A DNA stretch of 64,000 nucleotides from Corythucha ciliata (taxonomy: Eukaryota; Arthropoda; Insecta; Hemiptera; Tingidae), in the NCBI GenBank assembly GCA_038030265.1, contig CM075941.1, positions 56,707,952 to 56,771,951 of the forward strand. The letters are read 5' to 3'. Position numbers and translations under genes: made by a program. Below are positions 34,801-44,965 of the stretch, piece by piece. The notes beneath the pieces were generated by a model that worked only from the letters and a program-made list of their open reading frames with translations, was not told the origin of the DNA and made no database searches. Numbering within the stretch: the first letter of the stretch is position 1; the number at the start of each line of letters is the position of its first letter.

Positions 34801-37800
34801 GCAATAGTCTGGAATCTTCTCCATCCCATTGAAATAATCAAAGGGTCTTTGGTTTTTAGGATCTTATTATACCATCTGTGCTTTTTTATTCGAACCTTGA
34901 ACAAATTAACAATTTTATGGCCAGGAAAAATTGGTTAAAATTGTAAGGTGGGTTTACCTTAACGTATCCAACATTTTGTTCTCCCGGTTGTAGGCCACCA
35001 ATTACAAGGGGATAAGTGGGATCAAAATTGTCCACCAGTTCACACGGCATGTTTACGAGTTTAATTCGAACGTACATGCCCGCCCTATAGCCTTCAATTT
35101 TAACTCTGACTTCATCGTCCATGTCTTCAAACTGTTTTTTGTTCAACTGTATAGGAAAAACGAAGATGAGTCATTTCGTTAGGTTATTATTATTTGATCT
35201 TTCGTCACCTCGGCCTGTCTGGAAGCCTCCATTTTCAATTCTTCGAAATAAGTTTCATCGTCACCCTCTTTGTTGTCGTACTGCTTGTCAAATTGAGCTT
35301 TTAATTGTTTCTTCTTTTCAAGAAGTTCCTCCTTAGTCGGTTCTTTTTTCTCTTTGTCCCTCCCCTCAGTCTCTGGTTTCGTGTCTTTCCCTTTGAACAC
35401 CTCCCCAGTTTCCAAATCTTCAAAATCTCCAAACATTTCTTCGTCAGGGTCGCTTAAATCGTCCAATTTGAGAAGAGCGTCGGCGTCTTCCTCTTCACCC
35501 CATTTCCCAGTGACGAAACAGTCTTTTATTGACTCGAGTACCTGATAAAAATCGAGTAAAAAAAAAGGCTTGAATCGTGAAATTAGTCAGATGAAAAATA
35601 AATCTGCTTACGATTGGATCATCCCAGTTTTTCAGCTGCTTGATGGAAAATTTAGAACAATCCAGTTCATCGCCTGTGTCTTTGGCCATTCTGATGTTTT
35701 CGTGATCCCGGTTGATTACTTTGAAGAGCCCACCGATGGCGTCGTCTTCGTCGTCGCTGTTATTCGACTTTTCGTTGTTTTCGCTGGAGTTTCCTTTTTT
35801 AGAAAATACCAATAATTTGGATTAAAAATTAAAAAAATATAAACGAAGGCAGAGTCACCCCGTTCGCTGTTCTCATAATTTACCGTATACAAGTTTCCAT
35901 AAGTCAGCCTTCGATTTTTGACGCTCTTGAAACGCGTGAGAAGCCTTCTCCGCTAAATTAGTTTTCCACTTCAAGTCCGTGTCTTCCAACTCGCTGTTAT
36001 AGTCACTATCATCCGAGATTTCCTTTTCGTTGTCGTCTTCACCATCATCATCAGAGCCGCTACAGTTTCTAACGTCATCGTCCCAAGGCATAGCCGTGTT
36101 TTTCCTCCCCGACGACGAACTGGGCTCGTCGTTGCCGTCATCATCATCATCATCGGACGACTCGGTGGCTGAAGCGTCTTCCCAACCTTTGCTTTCAAGA
36201 GACGCGATAGCTTTGCTGATTTTGTCACGAACGAGTTTGTCGTTAGCCGAAAGATTGCTCTGATATCTGTCGTTACAAATGATGAGACTAAGGTACACGA
36301 CAATGCAAAGACAAGAGACTTACACGACTCCGTGTTCATCATCATGTTGATGGTCATCCTTCTCCTTGGTGAACTCGTCGTCGTCATCACCGTCAGATTG
36401 GTCATCCAGCTGAATTTCATCATCAAATATGACTTTTTTTCTTTCTCTTCCGTCTTGAGAGTCTACGATTTTCTCGTAATTATAATTTTTGGCGTTTCCC
36501 CCACTTTCACTAATAAATTCAACAGTTATGAAGGCAATAACTAAGTAATAATATTTAAAAAAGGCGAGCTTACGTCGAAAATTCTTCCGAAACGATCGTC
36601 TTTCCTCCAGTGAATAGCTGAACTGCACTGCTCGCCAACTTTTCATTCACCGTTTCTTTGGACTCCAACAGCGTGTCGACCAATTCATTCGTGTGGCTTC
36701 TGTGAGCGTGTTCCTACGAAACGAAAGTAGAAGCGGGTGTCATTTTTCTTTACGGGTTTGGCGGGGGGGGGGGTGGGGTGGAGGCACGGAACATAACGTA
36801 CGTTTTGCTGCTTGGTGGGTAGTTCAACGTACACTGCGTCCTTATCGTGAACGATACCGCCGACTCCGGAAAATGGAGCGTAAATCATTCGCTCCTTTTC
36901 AATGATACTTCTCTTTTTTTGTTGAGTCGGAAGAGGACACGGGTCTGGTAGGAAGCTCAATTCACTCACACCGAAATCGCCACAGCCTGCAACATTGGGG
37001 ACCATGAAAGAACTCCTATTAAGGGAGAGGGGGGGGGGATAGTGAAAAACGTACCTGGTATGTGAATGAATGAATTTTCATGCATCGGGATTCCTCTCAT
37101 ATAACCGTAAAGACACACCGTCCTGTCAACTTTGGGATGCAACTGAATGTCTTCAGGCGGTGTCGTATCTTCCAACCTGTCGGCTGTAATGTTTAAACGT
37201 CAACGATGCAACATATCACCTCAGAAAACTCACTAATATTCACCCAAAATGTACGGATGCGAGGTTTGCCAAACCAGTGGTCGAAATTTCATCACGGCGA
37301 TAAATCTCGCCAAATTTTTAATCTCGTTCTTCAAATACTGCCCGTGAATCATGTTCGACAGGTAAAAAAGTTTAGCTCCAGGGTACACCTCTTTCCAGAA
37401 CCGATGTTTCAAAATTTTCTTCGTCTTTTGAACTTTTTTCGGCTGCTTCATCATATCCAGATGGGTGAGAACGCCCATAATTTTGGGCATACCATGTACC
37501 TGGTGAAAATTACGAATTTCAGCGTAAAAAAAACGAACGATTAAAGACACGACGCTCTAGTTATCAACCTGGCAAACGTTAAGAAACTCGAAAACCTCCA
37601 TTTCAAAACCGAAAGAAGCGTCGATCATAAGAAGAACTAAATCGGCCACTTTAGCAATGTCTACCATGCAGTTTATATCGTTGTTGCACTCGATAATAGT
37701 GATCCGTCTCTTTTTCCCTAAAAATTAAGCAAAGCTTATTGATTCGGACTAAAAGAACCGTTTCAATAAAATACCAGAAACGATTGTGACGGGTCCCTTA

Positions 37801-40800
37801 ATCGCAGTTAAGGGTTGTCGAGTGTAGGACTTGATGAGACATTTTATTAAAAGGGATTTGCCCACTTTAGGTGGGCCGACAACGGCGACAAGAATGGGTG
37901 GAGGCTCTAATGGTGTTCGGTCGACAACGGGGATATGCTCCTTTTTCCTCTTTTTGTCTTCAGTTCTGAAAAATGTTTTAATATTGGAAATTTTAGGACG
38001 AAGTTCATAGACCCAGGCGTAAATGCTGTGCCAATTTTCGGGTTGAAATCTGAGGATTTCAAATGCCCTTGGGTCAGTATGAAAAAACTTTAGTTCAGCA
38101 AATAAAGGCACTTCCAAAATTTTGTTCTTCTCTCAACTGACGCTATTCGCGGCCTAAAAATAGCTAGACTGACTATTCCCACCATGAAACAGCTAAAGTG
38201 CCTATTCGCACTCCATAATGGCAAAAATGACAAATCTAGAGCGTTGGAAATGGCTTAACTAAAAATTCACGCCCTTAAATAGCCAAACTCGCCATTCGCG
38301 TCATCAAATGGCTTGAACGAACTATCTGCACCCTAAAAATGGCAAAACAGAATATTGACGCGCGCGAAAACAAGTGCCTTGGAAGTGGCTTAATCGACAT
38401 TGGACCTCTAAAAATAGGCAAACTAGCAACTCACACCCTAAAAATGCTCTAACTGGCAAATCATGACCTCGTAAACTGATCATTCGCACCCTAAAACTAC
38501 CTTGACGGCCTATTTTCCCCTTGAAAATGGCTAAACTGACGACCTGTTCCCTAGAAATAGGCAAACTGGTAATTCACGCCCTAAGAATGCCAAAACTGGC
38601 AATTCACACGCCAAAAATGGTAAACTCGCCATTCGCGCTCTACAAAATCGCTCGTCGTCCTAAAAATGGCAAAGAAGACTATTGGCGCCCAAAAAATGGT
38701 TCAACTGACAATTATTCACGCCTTGAAAATGTCCAAAAAAGGACCGTAAACTGACGATTTGTGTCCTGACTGACTGACCTATCGCAACACTAAAAATGAA
38801 CCAACAGGGGTGATTTGGGGCCCGAAAATAGCCAAACGCCCTAAAATTGGCTAAACTGACCTTCCGCACCCTGCAGATGGCAATAATTAACCAAACGAGC
38901 AAAAAATGGCTGGGGCGGGGATAAAGGTTCGTACTACGGGCAGAACAGTTGAATCCACAGATGGTTACTTCTAACCTCAGAGGGCTGCTGGGAGGAGGGA
39001 GAGGGTGGGGGGATTTCCAAACAAAGACAATTTAATAAATATTAGCCTATTCTGCGACGAAATTGTGAGTTTTTGGGACCAAAGCCTAACCCCGTGACCT
39101 ACGGTGAGGCGGAACTCACGCTATTGTAGCATTTATGGCGGGTGCGCGATTTTCATCTCATTCAAACTCACAGTTGGAATACTACGGGTGTTTCCCGCTG
39201 AAAACGCTCTAAACGCTAAATGTTGAAATCGTGCGATTCCCGTTCCTACTTAGGACGGGGCCTAATAATCCGCGCCACTGTTTATTGGGAGGGGCGCCGG
39301 TTCTTTTAGTGCGTTACTGCCTTCAGGCTGCTTGAGCACCAGAGGATTTTGACGCCCATTGTGGCCGTCCTTAGTTTGACTCCTAGATTTGATTTTGAGG
39401 TCTAACGCACGGATAGAAGAAGGAGAGTAGTGGAAAATAGGGGGGGGGGGGATTGACGAGGCTCATAGTAGACGAGCGAGGGACACAATCGGGTGAGGGT
39501 GAATGACGACTGAACGCTTCACTAATACAAGAGCATGCAAGCGTTGGCTTCTGTGTGAATCACAAAAATTCACCCTTCAGAAAGGTGAGATGACCCAATG
39601 GGGGAACTCATTTTAGGCGAGATAGACAATGCACTGGTTATTACTTTTCTTTAAAAAAACACCTAAAAATGTCCAATGCCCTTTTCAGCGAGCTTTGAGC
39701 GCTCCTGGGGGCGGCTAGACAAAAAACAAGGCCCCGAAACTTTAGATTTCACTGAAATTAGGACCCAATACTTGCATTTTTACAGGAATTAAGACCCCAA
39801 ACTTACAATTGCTTGGATATTCAGTCGGGGAATTTCTAATTTCGTGGGTGTTCATCAAGCTTTGAGCGCTGTTTGGGCCAGCTAGCCTGGGTCCCGTCAC
39901 GCCTCTTAAAAACTTGCAATTCTACATAAATTAAGACTTTAAACTCTGAATTTCGCAGATATTCCGCCAGGAAACTTGCCATTTCACTCGAATTAGGAGC
40001 CGAACATTTAAACTCGAAAAAGGCAGACTATAGGGGCAGTCATGGCCGGCTAGCCGAGGGTCGACGTTAGCGGAAAAAAGGCCCCGAAACTTGCAATTCC
40101 GCGAGTATTCGGCCATTAAACTTCCAATTTCCTGGTGATTGAAGGCGGCTTTACGTGCAATCTTTAAAAAGCTGAGCAGTGGGCTTCAACCAATCAGAGC
40201 GCCTCTAGTCCACAGCGCGGAGCGCTCTGATTGGTTGAAGCGCACAGCCCAGTTTTTTAAAGCTAGCATGTGAGGCGGCTTTAGCTCCGAAATGTTGAAA
40301 TTTTGAGGCAATTCGTCAGACTTGAGGGCTCTGCCGAGGCCGGGTTCCACGTTGACAAAAAAAAAAAAAAAAAAAATGCAATATATCAAGGACCAGAAAC
40401 TAGCGATTTCACGGATATTCAGACTCCATACTGGCAATCTGGATGATTTTCTACTACGATTGCAGCAATTTCAAGGCTATTAGGATCCAATGCTGCAAAT
40501 GAGGGGCCTTCTATAGGCCGCGCCATTTGTTTATTGACTGCGGGGTATTTCCACCATTCGGGGCTCGCGATTACAGCCCCCCCCCCACCCCCAAAGAAGA
40601 AAAAAATCGACTATAGAGTATCAATGTCCATATGCGCTGTTCTTAGGGAAATTATATGGGCAAGACCGATAAAACCGGTAACACCTAGTCTGTGTAGGTC
40701 CATACGCGGCTGATATTAAGAAAGCAGGCTAAAAATATGCTGTTTTTGCAACCAACACGAATTCGTGGCGTCTGGAGGCGACTTTGCGGCAAAAATTGAT

Positions 40801-43800
40801 AAAAAACGCTAACACTCAGTTTCTGAAGGCCCACTGGTCCATGCGGCGAACATTGAGAAACCGCGCTATTGTGGTGTTCCTAGGGCTAGTCTGGTAGTCT
40901 TAATACAGAGATAAAGCGCGAATCGCGGCTAAAATTGATAAAACTCCAGGTTTTAATTGAGAAAAAACCCGATTTGCGGCTAAATTTGAGACAATCGATA
41001 ATTCGTGGCTTCAAACTCAGAAAAAGCGCTAATATGCTGTTCTTGGGACAAGTCTGCGGTTACAATAAAGGATAAGCGACAATAAATGGCAGGGGTCTAT
41101 ACGGCTTCTTGAGTCAAACTAGAAAGAAAACACTAATTCGCCGCCTTCGGGGGCCGTTCTACGGCTAAAATCGAGAGACTGGTACTCTTGGGTCAAGCCC
41201 ACGGCCGATATTGAGAAAATAAGCTGATTCATAACTCAAAGTAACTATAATTCGCGGGTAATTCGTTGATACAATTTAGAAAAAAACTGTAATTCGCGGC
41301 TGCGTAGAGTGCAAATAGTGAAAATGTGCAGCCTGAAGCAGGGAGCGTAGCCAGCCCGTGATCAAGGGGTGGGCAACCAGCTAGGCACGGATCCACCGTT
41401 GTGGGGGGGGGGGGAGGGTGCGCACGTCATGAGAAAAAGTTCTCGTTCGCGGATGAAATCTAGAAAAGGACATTTTGCGGGTAAGACTGAGGAAAAACAC
41501 CCATTCACGGCTAAAATTGAGAAATAGCGCTGGTTCACGTGAAACTTGAGAAATAAATCTCGTTATTGGCGGTTGAAATTGAGAAAACACGCCAATTTGC
41601 GGTTTTACAATGCAAAGTACGGGGTGGAATTAAGAAAATGCGCTAATTCACGGTTTATAGAACTCTTTTCACGGCTAAAACTGACAAAATAAATTGCTCG
41701 TTCAATGTAGAATTGAGAAAAATCACTCATTTGCTGCTGGAATTGATGAAAAGCGCCAATTCACGGCTAAAATTGAGAAATGGACCTCATTCACGCAGGT
41801 AAAATTGAGAGAAGGCGCCAGTTCGTGGTTTCTCAAACATCGGTAAACATTGCGAGCAATAGCTATTTGACCGTTTTTATACATATATATGGCAAATTTG
41901 CGGGTGAAATTGAGAAAGAGCGTGACTTAGCGCATACATTTTTGAAAAAAGTGCTTATTCACGGCTAAAATCACGGAAAATTGTTCTTTCGCCCGTGAAA
42001 TTGATGAAATACCCGTTTCAAGGTTTCGCGATGCCACGTCCGGGTCAAAATTAATGAAATTCGCTCTCACGCGGGTTATGTGAACCTTTTCACTGCTAAA
42101 ATTTAAAGGGAGAAGGAATTGCTCAAGGCAGAATTAGGAAAAAGCACTAATTTGCCGCTAGAATTCAGGGAAAACGAATTGGCGAAATTGTCACCGTTTG
42201 TTGTTGATTGGTGGAATTCTCGTGGCTAAAATTGAGAAATAGCGTTCATCCACATGTTAAATTGAGGAAAAACTGTTTTTTTTTGTTTTTTTTGCGGCTG
42301 AAATTGACAGAACGCACCAATTTGCAGTTAGGCGATGCCCAGTGCTGGCCGTAATTGAAATAGTAAATCAAAAATGCGTTATTTCACGTTTTTTTTTAGA
42401 CCTTTTCACGGCTAAAATGAAGAAAATGGGCTAGTTCGAGTTAGAATTGAGAAAAAGCACTCAGTTTCAACTAAAATTAAGGAAAACGTCAATTCGAGGC
42501 TAAAAACAGTACTCATTTGCGAGTAAAATCGGGGGGGAAAAAAAACTCTGTGCAACTACTTTTGAGAAAACTGGATCCACGCCTGTGGGCCAGCTTCACT
42601 GGCGAAAATAGCAGATGCACCCTTGCCTTTTAGCAGGCTTATAACAGGATCTGGAGGTTAGAATCGCGTCAATTCGCGGTCATCGGAGAATAAATTCGCA
42701 CAGAAACGACCACTATCCGTCAAAAAATAAATATCTGCTGGAAAACTGTCGTTTTTAGCCTTCTATTTCGGATTTTATGTCGAAAACCTGAAACTTCCCC
42801 CCCTCCCCCTCGGAAAGTGATACTTTTGGAGCTAAACTTTGAATTACAGAGCTGGCATTTCCTCTCCCACCATAAGTCTGGATGGCACAGCGGGGTAAAC
42901 ACGATTTGAGCTAGCCAAAAACACACGAAAATTGCGCGTCGAACCTGCGAAAATGGGATTTTAGTGTGAATAATCGGTTTTCAAGCTAAGCCGACCCTTA
43001 AAATTGGTTTGTCAGCAACAATCATCGGAGAATTTTTGATTTTTGGTGAACTAAAAAATCCGCAAAATTAGTTTTATGGAGAGGAATACAAGAAAGCCAG
43101 ATCAGGGATTTGGGGGGGGGGCAGCTGCCCCATGAAATCTGCGCTTTTGATTCTAGGGGGGCAACTGCCCACCCCTGCCCCCAGCTCGCTACGCCCATGG
43201 CCTGAAGCTTGCATTTCACGGATATGTAGCCTAGACAAATTCACTTTTGTGACTATCTATCCTTCGAATCTAGACTCTATTGCCACCGCTCGCAACTTTT
43301 ACTATTTAGCCACACTATTAATTTGACTAATTCATGGCTATTCAGCCCTCAATATCGGTAGTTTAGTGCCTATTGCCTCGAATGGTAATTTCACTGATTG
43401 TTAGCCTCCGGGAACGGTAATTTCTAATTTACAGACAAGCAAAACGAATTTTGCGGACCAGCCTATAACTTCGGTGTTTCAAGTCAAAACCCTAAAATTA
43501 AAATATTCATCAACTGGCAGTTGGTTAAGAGCGTGGATAGTTGATGGGCTTCCACTAAGAACAACCTCTCGGTCAATTAAGCCACTTTTGAGCGTCACTT
43601 ATTGGGTCAATTTGCTTTTTCTGAACTCACGTTTTACAGCCAAGCCAATTGGGTTTTGGGGGCTAAATTTGCAGTATTCTGCACTAATACTTAGTCCAGA
43701 CGAGGGGGATGGGGGTTGTCAGTTTCCAAGCGATTTAGCCAGTTTCTTGGCAAAAATTGACAGTATCTAAACGAAGAATGGCTATTCTTGTTGTCTTGTT

Positions 43801-44225
43801 CGTAGGAGCAAAACAACAAGATGCTAGTTAGTATTTAGCCAGTTTGAAACAGTCCTGGCTTGATTGCAAAGGTGGCCAACACGGAATACTACATCCCCTG
43901 AACATACGATTTGGAGGTCGCTAGGCCCAAAAGCAGCCTAGTCATGTGTAACACAAAACATCGATTGGACTAGCGCTTTCACGTACCTCCTGAAGCGTCT
44001 CTCAGCCCGAACTGCCGATGAAACAGCGAACGCCTTGGGATTCCTCTGTTTGTCACTCAATTCCTGCGTATGGGGCGATTTCGACTTTTTCTTTTCCGCC
44101 TTCCGTCCTGAAAATGAGTAAAGAACGGCGTGAACAACTATCGAATTGTATTGGACAAGAATTTCACTTTAAAACTGACCAGAGTGAGGATTTCGGTGAG
44201 GCTTCCGGGCATCGTCGTCTTCCAT
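22895..44225 (-). CDS. BMS1: Ribosome biogenesis GTPase BMS1
   Basis: Nineteen exons, 5' to 3': 44225-44180, 44107-43987, 37965-37775, 37717-37569, 37499-37244, 37183-37055, 36986-36802, 36713-36574, 36509-36324, 36266-35884, 35793-35612, 35541-35209, 35146-34958, 34895-34765, 34699-34591, 31532-31256, 31166-30991, 30901-30734, 23125-22895. All junctions keep frame; 1,193 residues (human about 1,280). BMS1 is a nucleolar GTPase that works with RCL1 in processing of the small-subunit rRNA precursor. Visible marks: RNPKAF motif near residue 37; DRTPLEPPP at about 71-79; P-loop GPPKVGKS at 86-93; the AARP2CN region; a long acidic Asp/Glu/Ser stretch in the middle; the conserved C-terminal block with GWRRFQT at about 854-860; and a basic Lys/Arg-rich tail. 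The start ATG gives a short basic N-terminus like that of other BMS1 proteins. Introns of 6.0, 3.1 and 7.6 kb consist of repeats; the other fifteen are 57-90 bp. Confidence 0.96.
23126..24190. repeat. Family E then family A units in the last BMS1 intron
   Basis: At 23,280-23,560 there are diverged family E-like units with a C tract. From about 23,880 there are 'gctaattcgcg..taaaattgag' family A units. No gene. Part of the 7.6-kb intron before the last BMS1 exon. Confidence 0.6.
24324..24397 (+). repeat. tRNA-like sequence, probable SINE head or tRNA pseudogene
   Basis: A D stem (GTTC/GAGC), an anticodon stem (CTTGG/CTAGG) and a T arm with GGTTCGAATCC pair well. The anticodon loop is CGAAAAA: position 33 is G where tRNAs have U, and the acceptor strands do not pair. 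It therefore keeps the internal pol III promoter boxes but not a working tRNA. The reverse strand gives the common spurious peptide SNPRPPS. It ends 43 bp before an inverted-repeat transposon. Confidence 0.6.
24441..25778. mobile_element. Foldback element with ~150-bp subrepeat arms, TTA duplication
   Basis: 1,338 bp. The left end CGCATGTGAACCTGGCACA is the exact inverse of the right end. TTA stands outside both ends (24,438-24,440 and 25,779-25,781). The arms are tandem copies of a unit of about 147-150 bp containing 'taaacaaacgtaaacaaacg', 'cgaaacaaacgattccgcc' and 'gtgtcgggttgcgtga'. There are about two units on the left and about four on the right, in opposite orientation. The short centre (about 24,830-25,150) is unrelated and has no gene. 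TTA plus inverted repeats fits PIF/Harbinger. It lies in a BMS1 intron. Confidence 0.75.
25900..26260 (+). repeat. Family A array
   Basis: 'ggctaaaattgagaaaaa..gctaattcgcgg' units of about 30 bp, directly followed by a GC-rich repeat end with 'ccccgataggtgtag' at about 26,293. Confidence 0.7.
26380..27190 (+). repeat. Degenerate array, family G
   Basis: Units of about 30-35 bp around 'aatttcgcggatttggctcc' and 'aaagagccaaacccgcgaa'. Family G occurs in both orientations across the window (also near 28.8-29.2, 29.95-30.6, 42.9-43.1 and 48.5-48.9 kb). A GC-rich repeat end (cgccgccactggggg) lies near 27,030. Non-coding. Confidence 0.6.
27420..28690 (+). repeat. Family A array, long block
   Basis: More than thirty units of about 29-31 bp, for example near 28,330-28,420, where successive 'gctaatt(c/a)gcggctaaaat' units are 29-30 bp apart. 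This is the cleanest place in the window to read the family A period. Ends at a 12-base G run (28,708-28,719). Confidence 0.8.
29395..29950 (+). repeat. Tandem array, family F (accacagcaaagctcc)
   Basis: About 25-30 units of 18-22 bp on the theme 'aaaccacagcaaagctcc'. A shorter block lies at 16.07-16.24 kb. Open frames on both strands here are repeat artefacts. Confidence 0.8.
30163..30271. mobile_element. 109-bp palindromic element
   Basis: Begins TGTTTGGAACATGTTCGGA and ends with the inverse (tccgaacatgttccaaaca less one base). The next inner parts, 'gagttgccgtggga' and 'tcccatgacaactct', also pair. It can form one long hairpin. A half-copy (gagttgccatggga..tcaacttaaatt) lies near 32,830-32,875. 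Probably a small MITE. Confidence 0.6.
31600..32030. other. BMS1 intron segment with no recognised feature
   Basis: The 5' end of the intron between exons 15 and 16 as read on the plus strand. G-rich and C-rich tracts lie near 31,709 and 31,865. No gene and no clear repeat family. Confidence 0.4.
32030..34420 (+). repeat. Degenerate minisatellite array, family E
   Basis: Units of about 33-40 bp around 'gaaacttgcaatttcgcgaat' with alternating 'attcagaccag' and 'atttagctccaaaatgtt' spacers. Larger super-units of about 380-420 bp are suggested by the returning phrase 'attcgtcagacattggacgctgt' (near 32,350, 32,545, 32,738, 33,123, 33,367 and 33,900). Poly-A, C and G tracts interrupt it. This fills the 3.1-kb BMS1 intron. 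Confidence 0.75.
38130..38920 (+). repeat. Family B array in a BMS1 intron
   Basis: 'atggctaaactgacgattcgcgccct' units of about 33 bp, about 24 of them, at the 3' end of the 6-kb intron between BMS1 exons 2 and 3. Confidence 0.75.
38921..39700. other. BMS1 intron segment, no gene
   Basis: Unique-looking sequence with G tracts near 39,002 and 39,439-39,450. No recognisable repeat family or coding region. Confidence 0.4.
39700..40500 (+). repeat. Family E array in a BMS1 intron
   Basis: 'cccgaaacttgcaatttcgc' and 'gatattcagccagg' units as at 32-34 kb, interrupted by a 120-bp MITE (40,154-40,273) and an A run near 40,359-40,376. Confidence 0.7.
40154..40273. mobile_element. 120-bp hairpin MITE with 10-bp duplication
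   Basis: Direct repeats GGCGGCTTTA at 40,144-40,153 and 40,274-40,283 flank a sequence whose halves are inverse: 'cttcaaccaatcagagcgc' and 'gcgctctgattggttgaag', with 'tttaaaaagctg' matched by its inverse outside. The flanks rejoin into a normal family E unit (ggctttagctccgaaatgtt), which supports an insertion with target duplication. The outermost bases pair imperfectly, so the duplication may be 9 or 10 bp, as in Mutator-like elements. Confidence 0.65.
40500..40680. other. Short unassigned intron segment
   Basis: Contains a C tract (40,579-40,587). No gene. Confidence 0.3.
40680..42560 (+). repeat. Family A array, long block
   Basis: Dozens of 'cggctaaaattgagaaa..cgctaattcac' units of about 30-35 bp. 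Interrupted near 41,340-41,420 by a GC-rich repeat end (cacggatccacc plus a 12-base G run). Non-coding part of the 6-kb BMS1 intron. Confidence 0.75.
42560..43986. repeat. BMS1 intron, mixed repeat remnants
   Basis: Contains 'ggatccacgcc' at about 42,573 and C/T-rich tracts near 42,796. Family G units are at 42,900-43,090, diverged family E-like units (tttcac(t/g)gat.tgttagcc) at about 43,200-43,450, and G/C tracts near 43,111. No gene. Ends at the acceptor side of BMS1 exon 2. Confidence 0.45.
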
Positions 44226-44965
44226 CGTCAAATTGAGTAACTCGGATGCAAAAAAATGAAACAAAAAGTTACACTTTCATGTCGGAATTATCGACTAATG
44301 CGATCAGAAACCGACCGGAACTGAATTTGACGCGATTAAATTCGTCCAAACACTAGAAAACTGTTTAGGACATCAACACATACAAAATTATCATGAAAAG
44401 CACGTGGTTAACCTGACAAGAACCTCCTCGTCTTTGCCACACTCTGGAGCCAGCTCGGAGCTCGCATTTATTTTCCTCAAATGTAAGATTTCAGCAGCTT
44501 TTTATGCGGGAAAAAGCTTGAAAATCGCAATACTGAGCTTTTTACATCTCAAAATCACATCAAAATTGAATGATGAGATTCGTTTGCGTCTGGGGGGGGG
44601 GGAGGTGGCAGATGGACGGCCCGCAATTGAACCAATAAAAAATTACTGGCTTAAACTTAAAATTATTCAACTTCTGAAAGTGAAATTAAATTACTTTAAG
44701 TTTATTACGGTCAGTATAAGTTAAAAATGACGGAGTCACACATGCGACAGTATGTCAGTCACAAAGGAAGATTTGAAGGACAGGACATCATTCAAAAAAT
44801 TCCTTTCGGTTCCGGCCGAGTCAACGACTTCACTAATGTCTAGTACTTCTGGGATCAATCGGTGGAAAAATTCCGCAGACATGAAGTCAAGAAAGTCATG
44901 CAAGCCCCTAAAAATACGGAATGGTTCGAGCGACTCGATTAAAAAAAAAAAAAAAAGAATAATTT
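44226..44965 (-). other. Spacer between SKIC3 and BMS1
   Basis: 740 bp between the SKIC3 stop codon and the BMS1 start codon on the same strand. It should hold the SKIC3 3' untranslated region and the BMS1 promoter and 5' untranslated region. A 10-base G run occurs at about 44,593-44,602 and an A run at 44,941-44,955. No clear core promoter motif. Confidence 0.45.

Noticed and set aside
35971..36426. 151-codon Met- and Thr-rich frame on the minus strand
   Set aside because: An out-of-frame reading of the acidic BMS1 exons (GAT/GAC-rich), which are in frame in the spliced model.
37966..38117. Open-frame extension beside BMS1 exon 3 as the N-terminus (DPRAFEIL)
   Set aside because: It lacks the RNPKAF and basic N-terminal motifs and does not end in a phase-compatible donor. 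Exons at 44.0-44.2 kb supply both.
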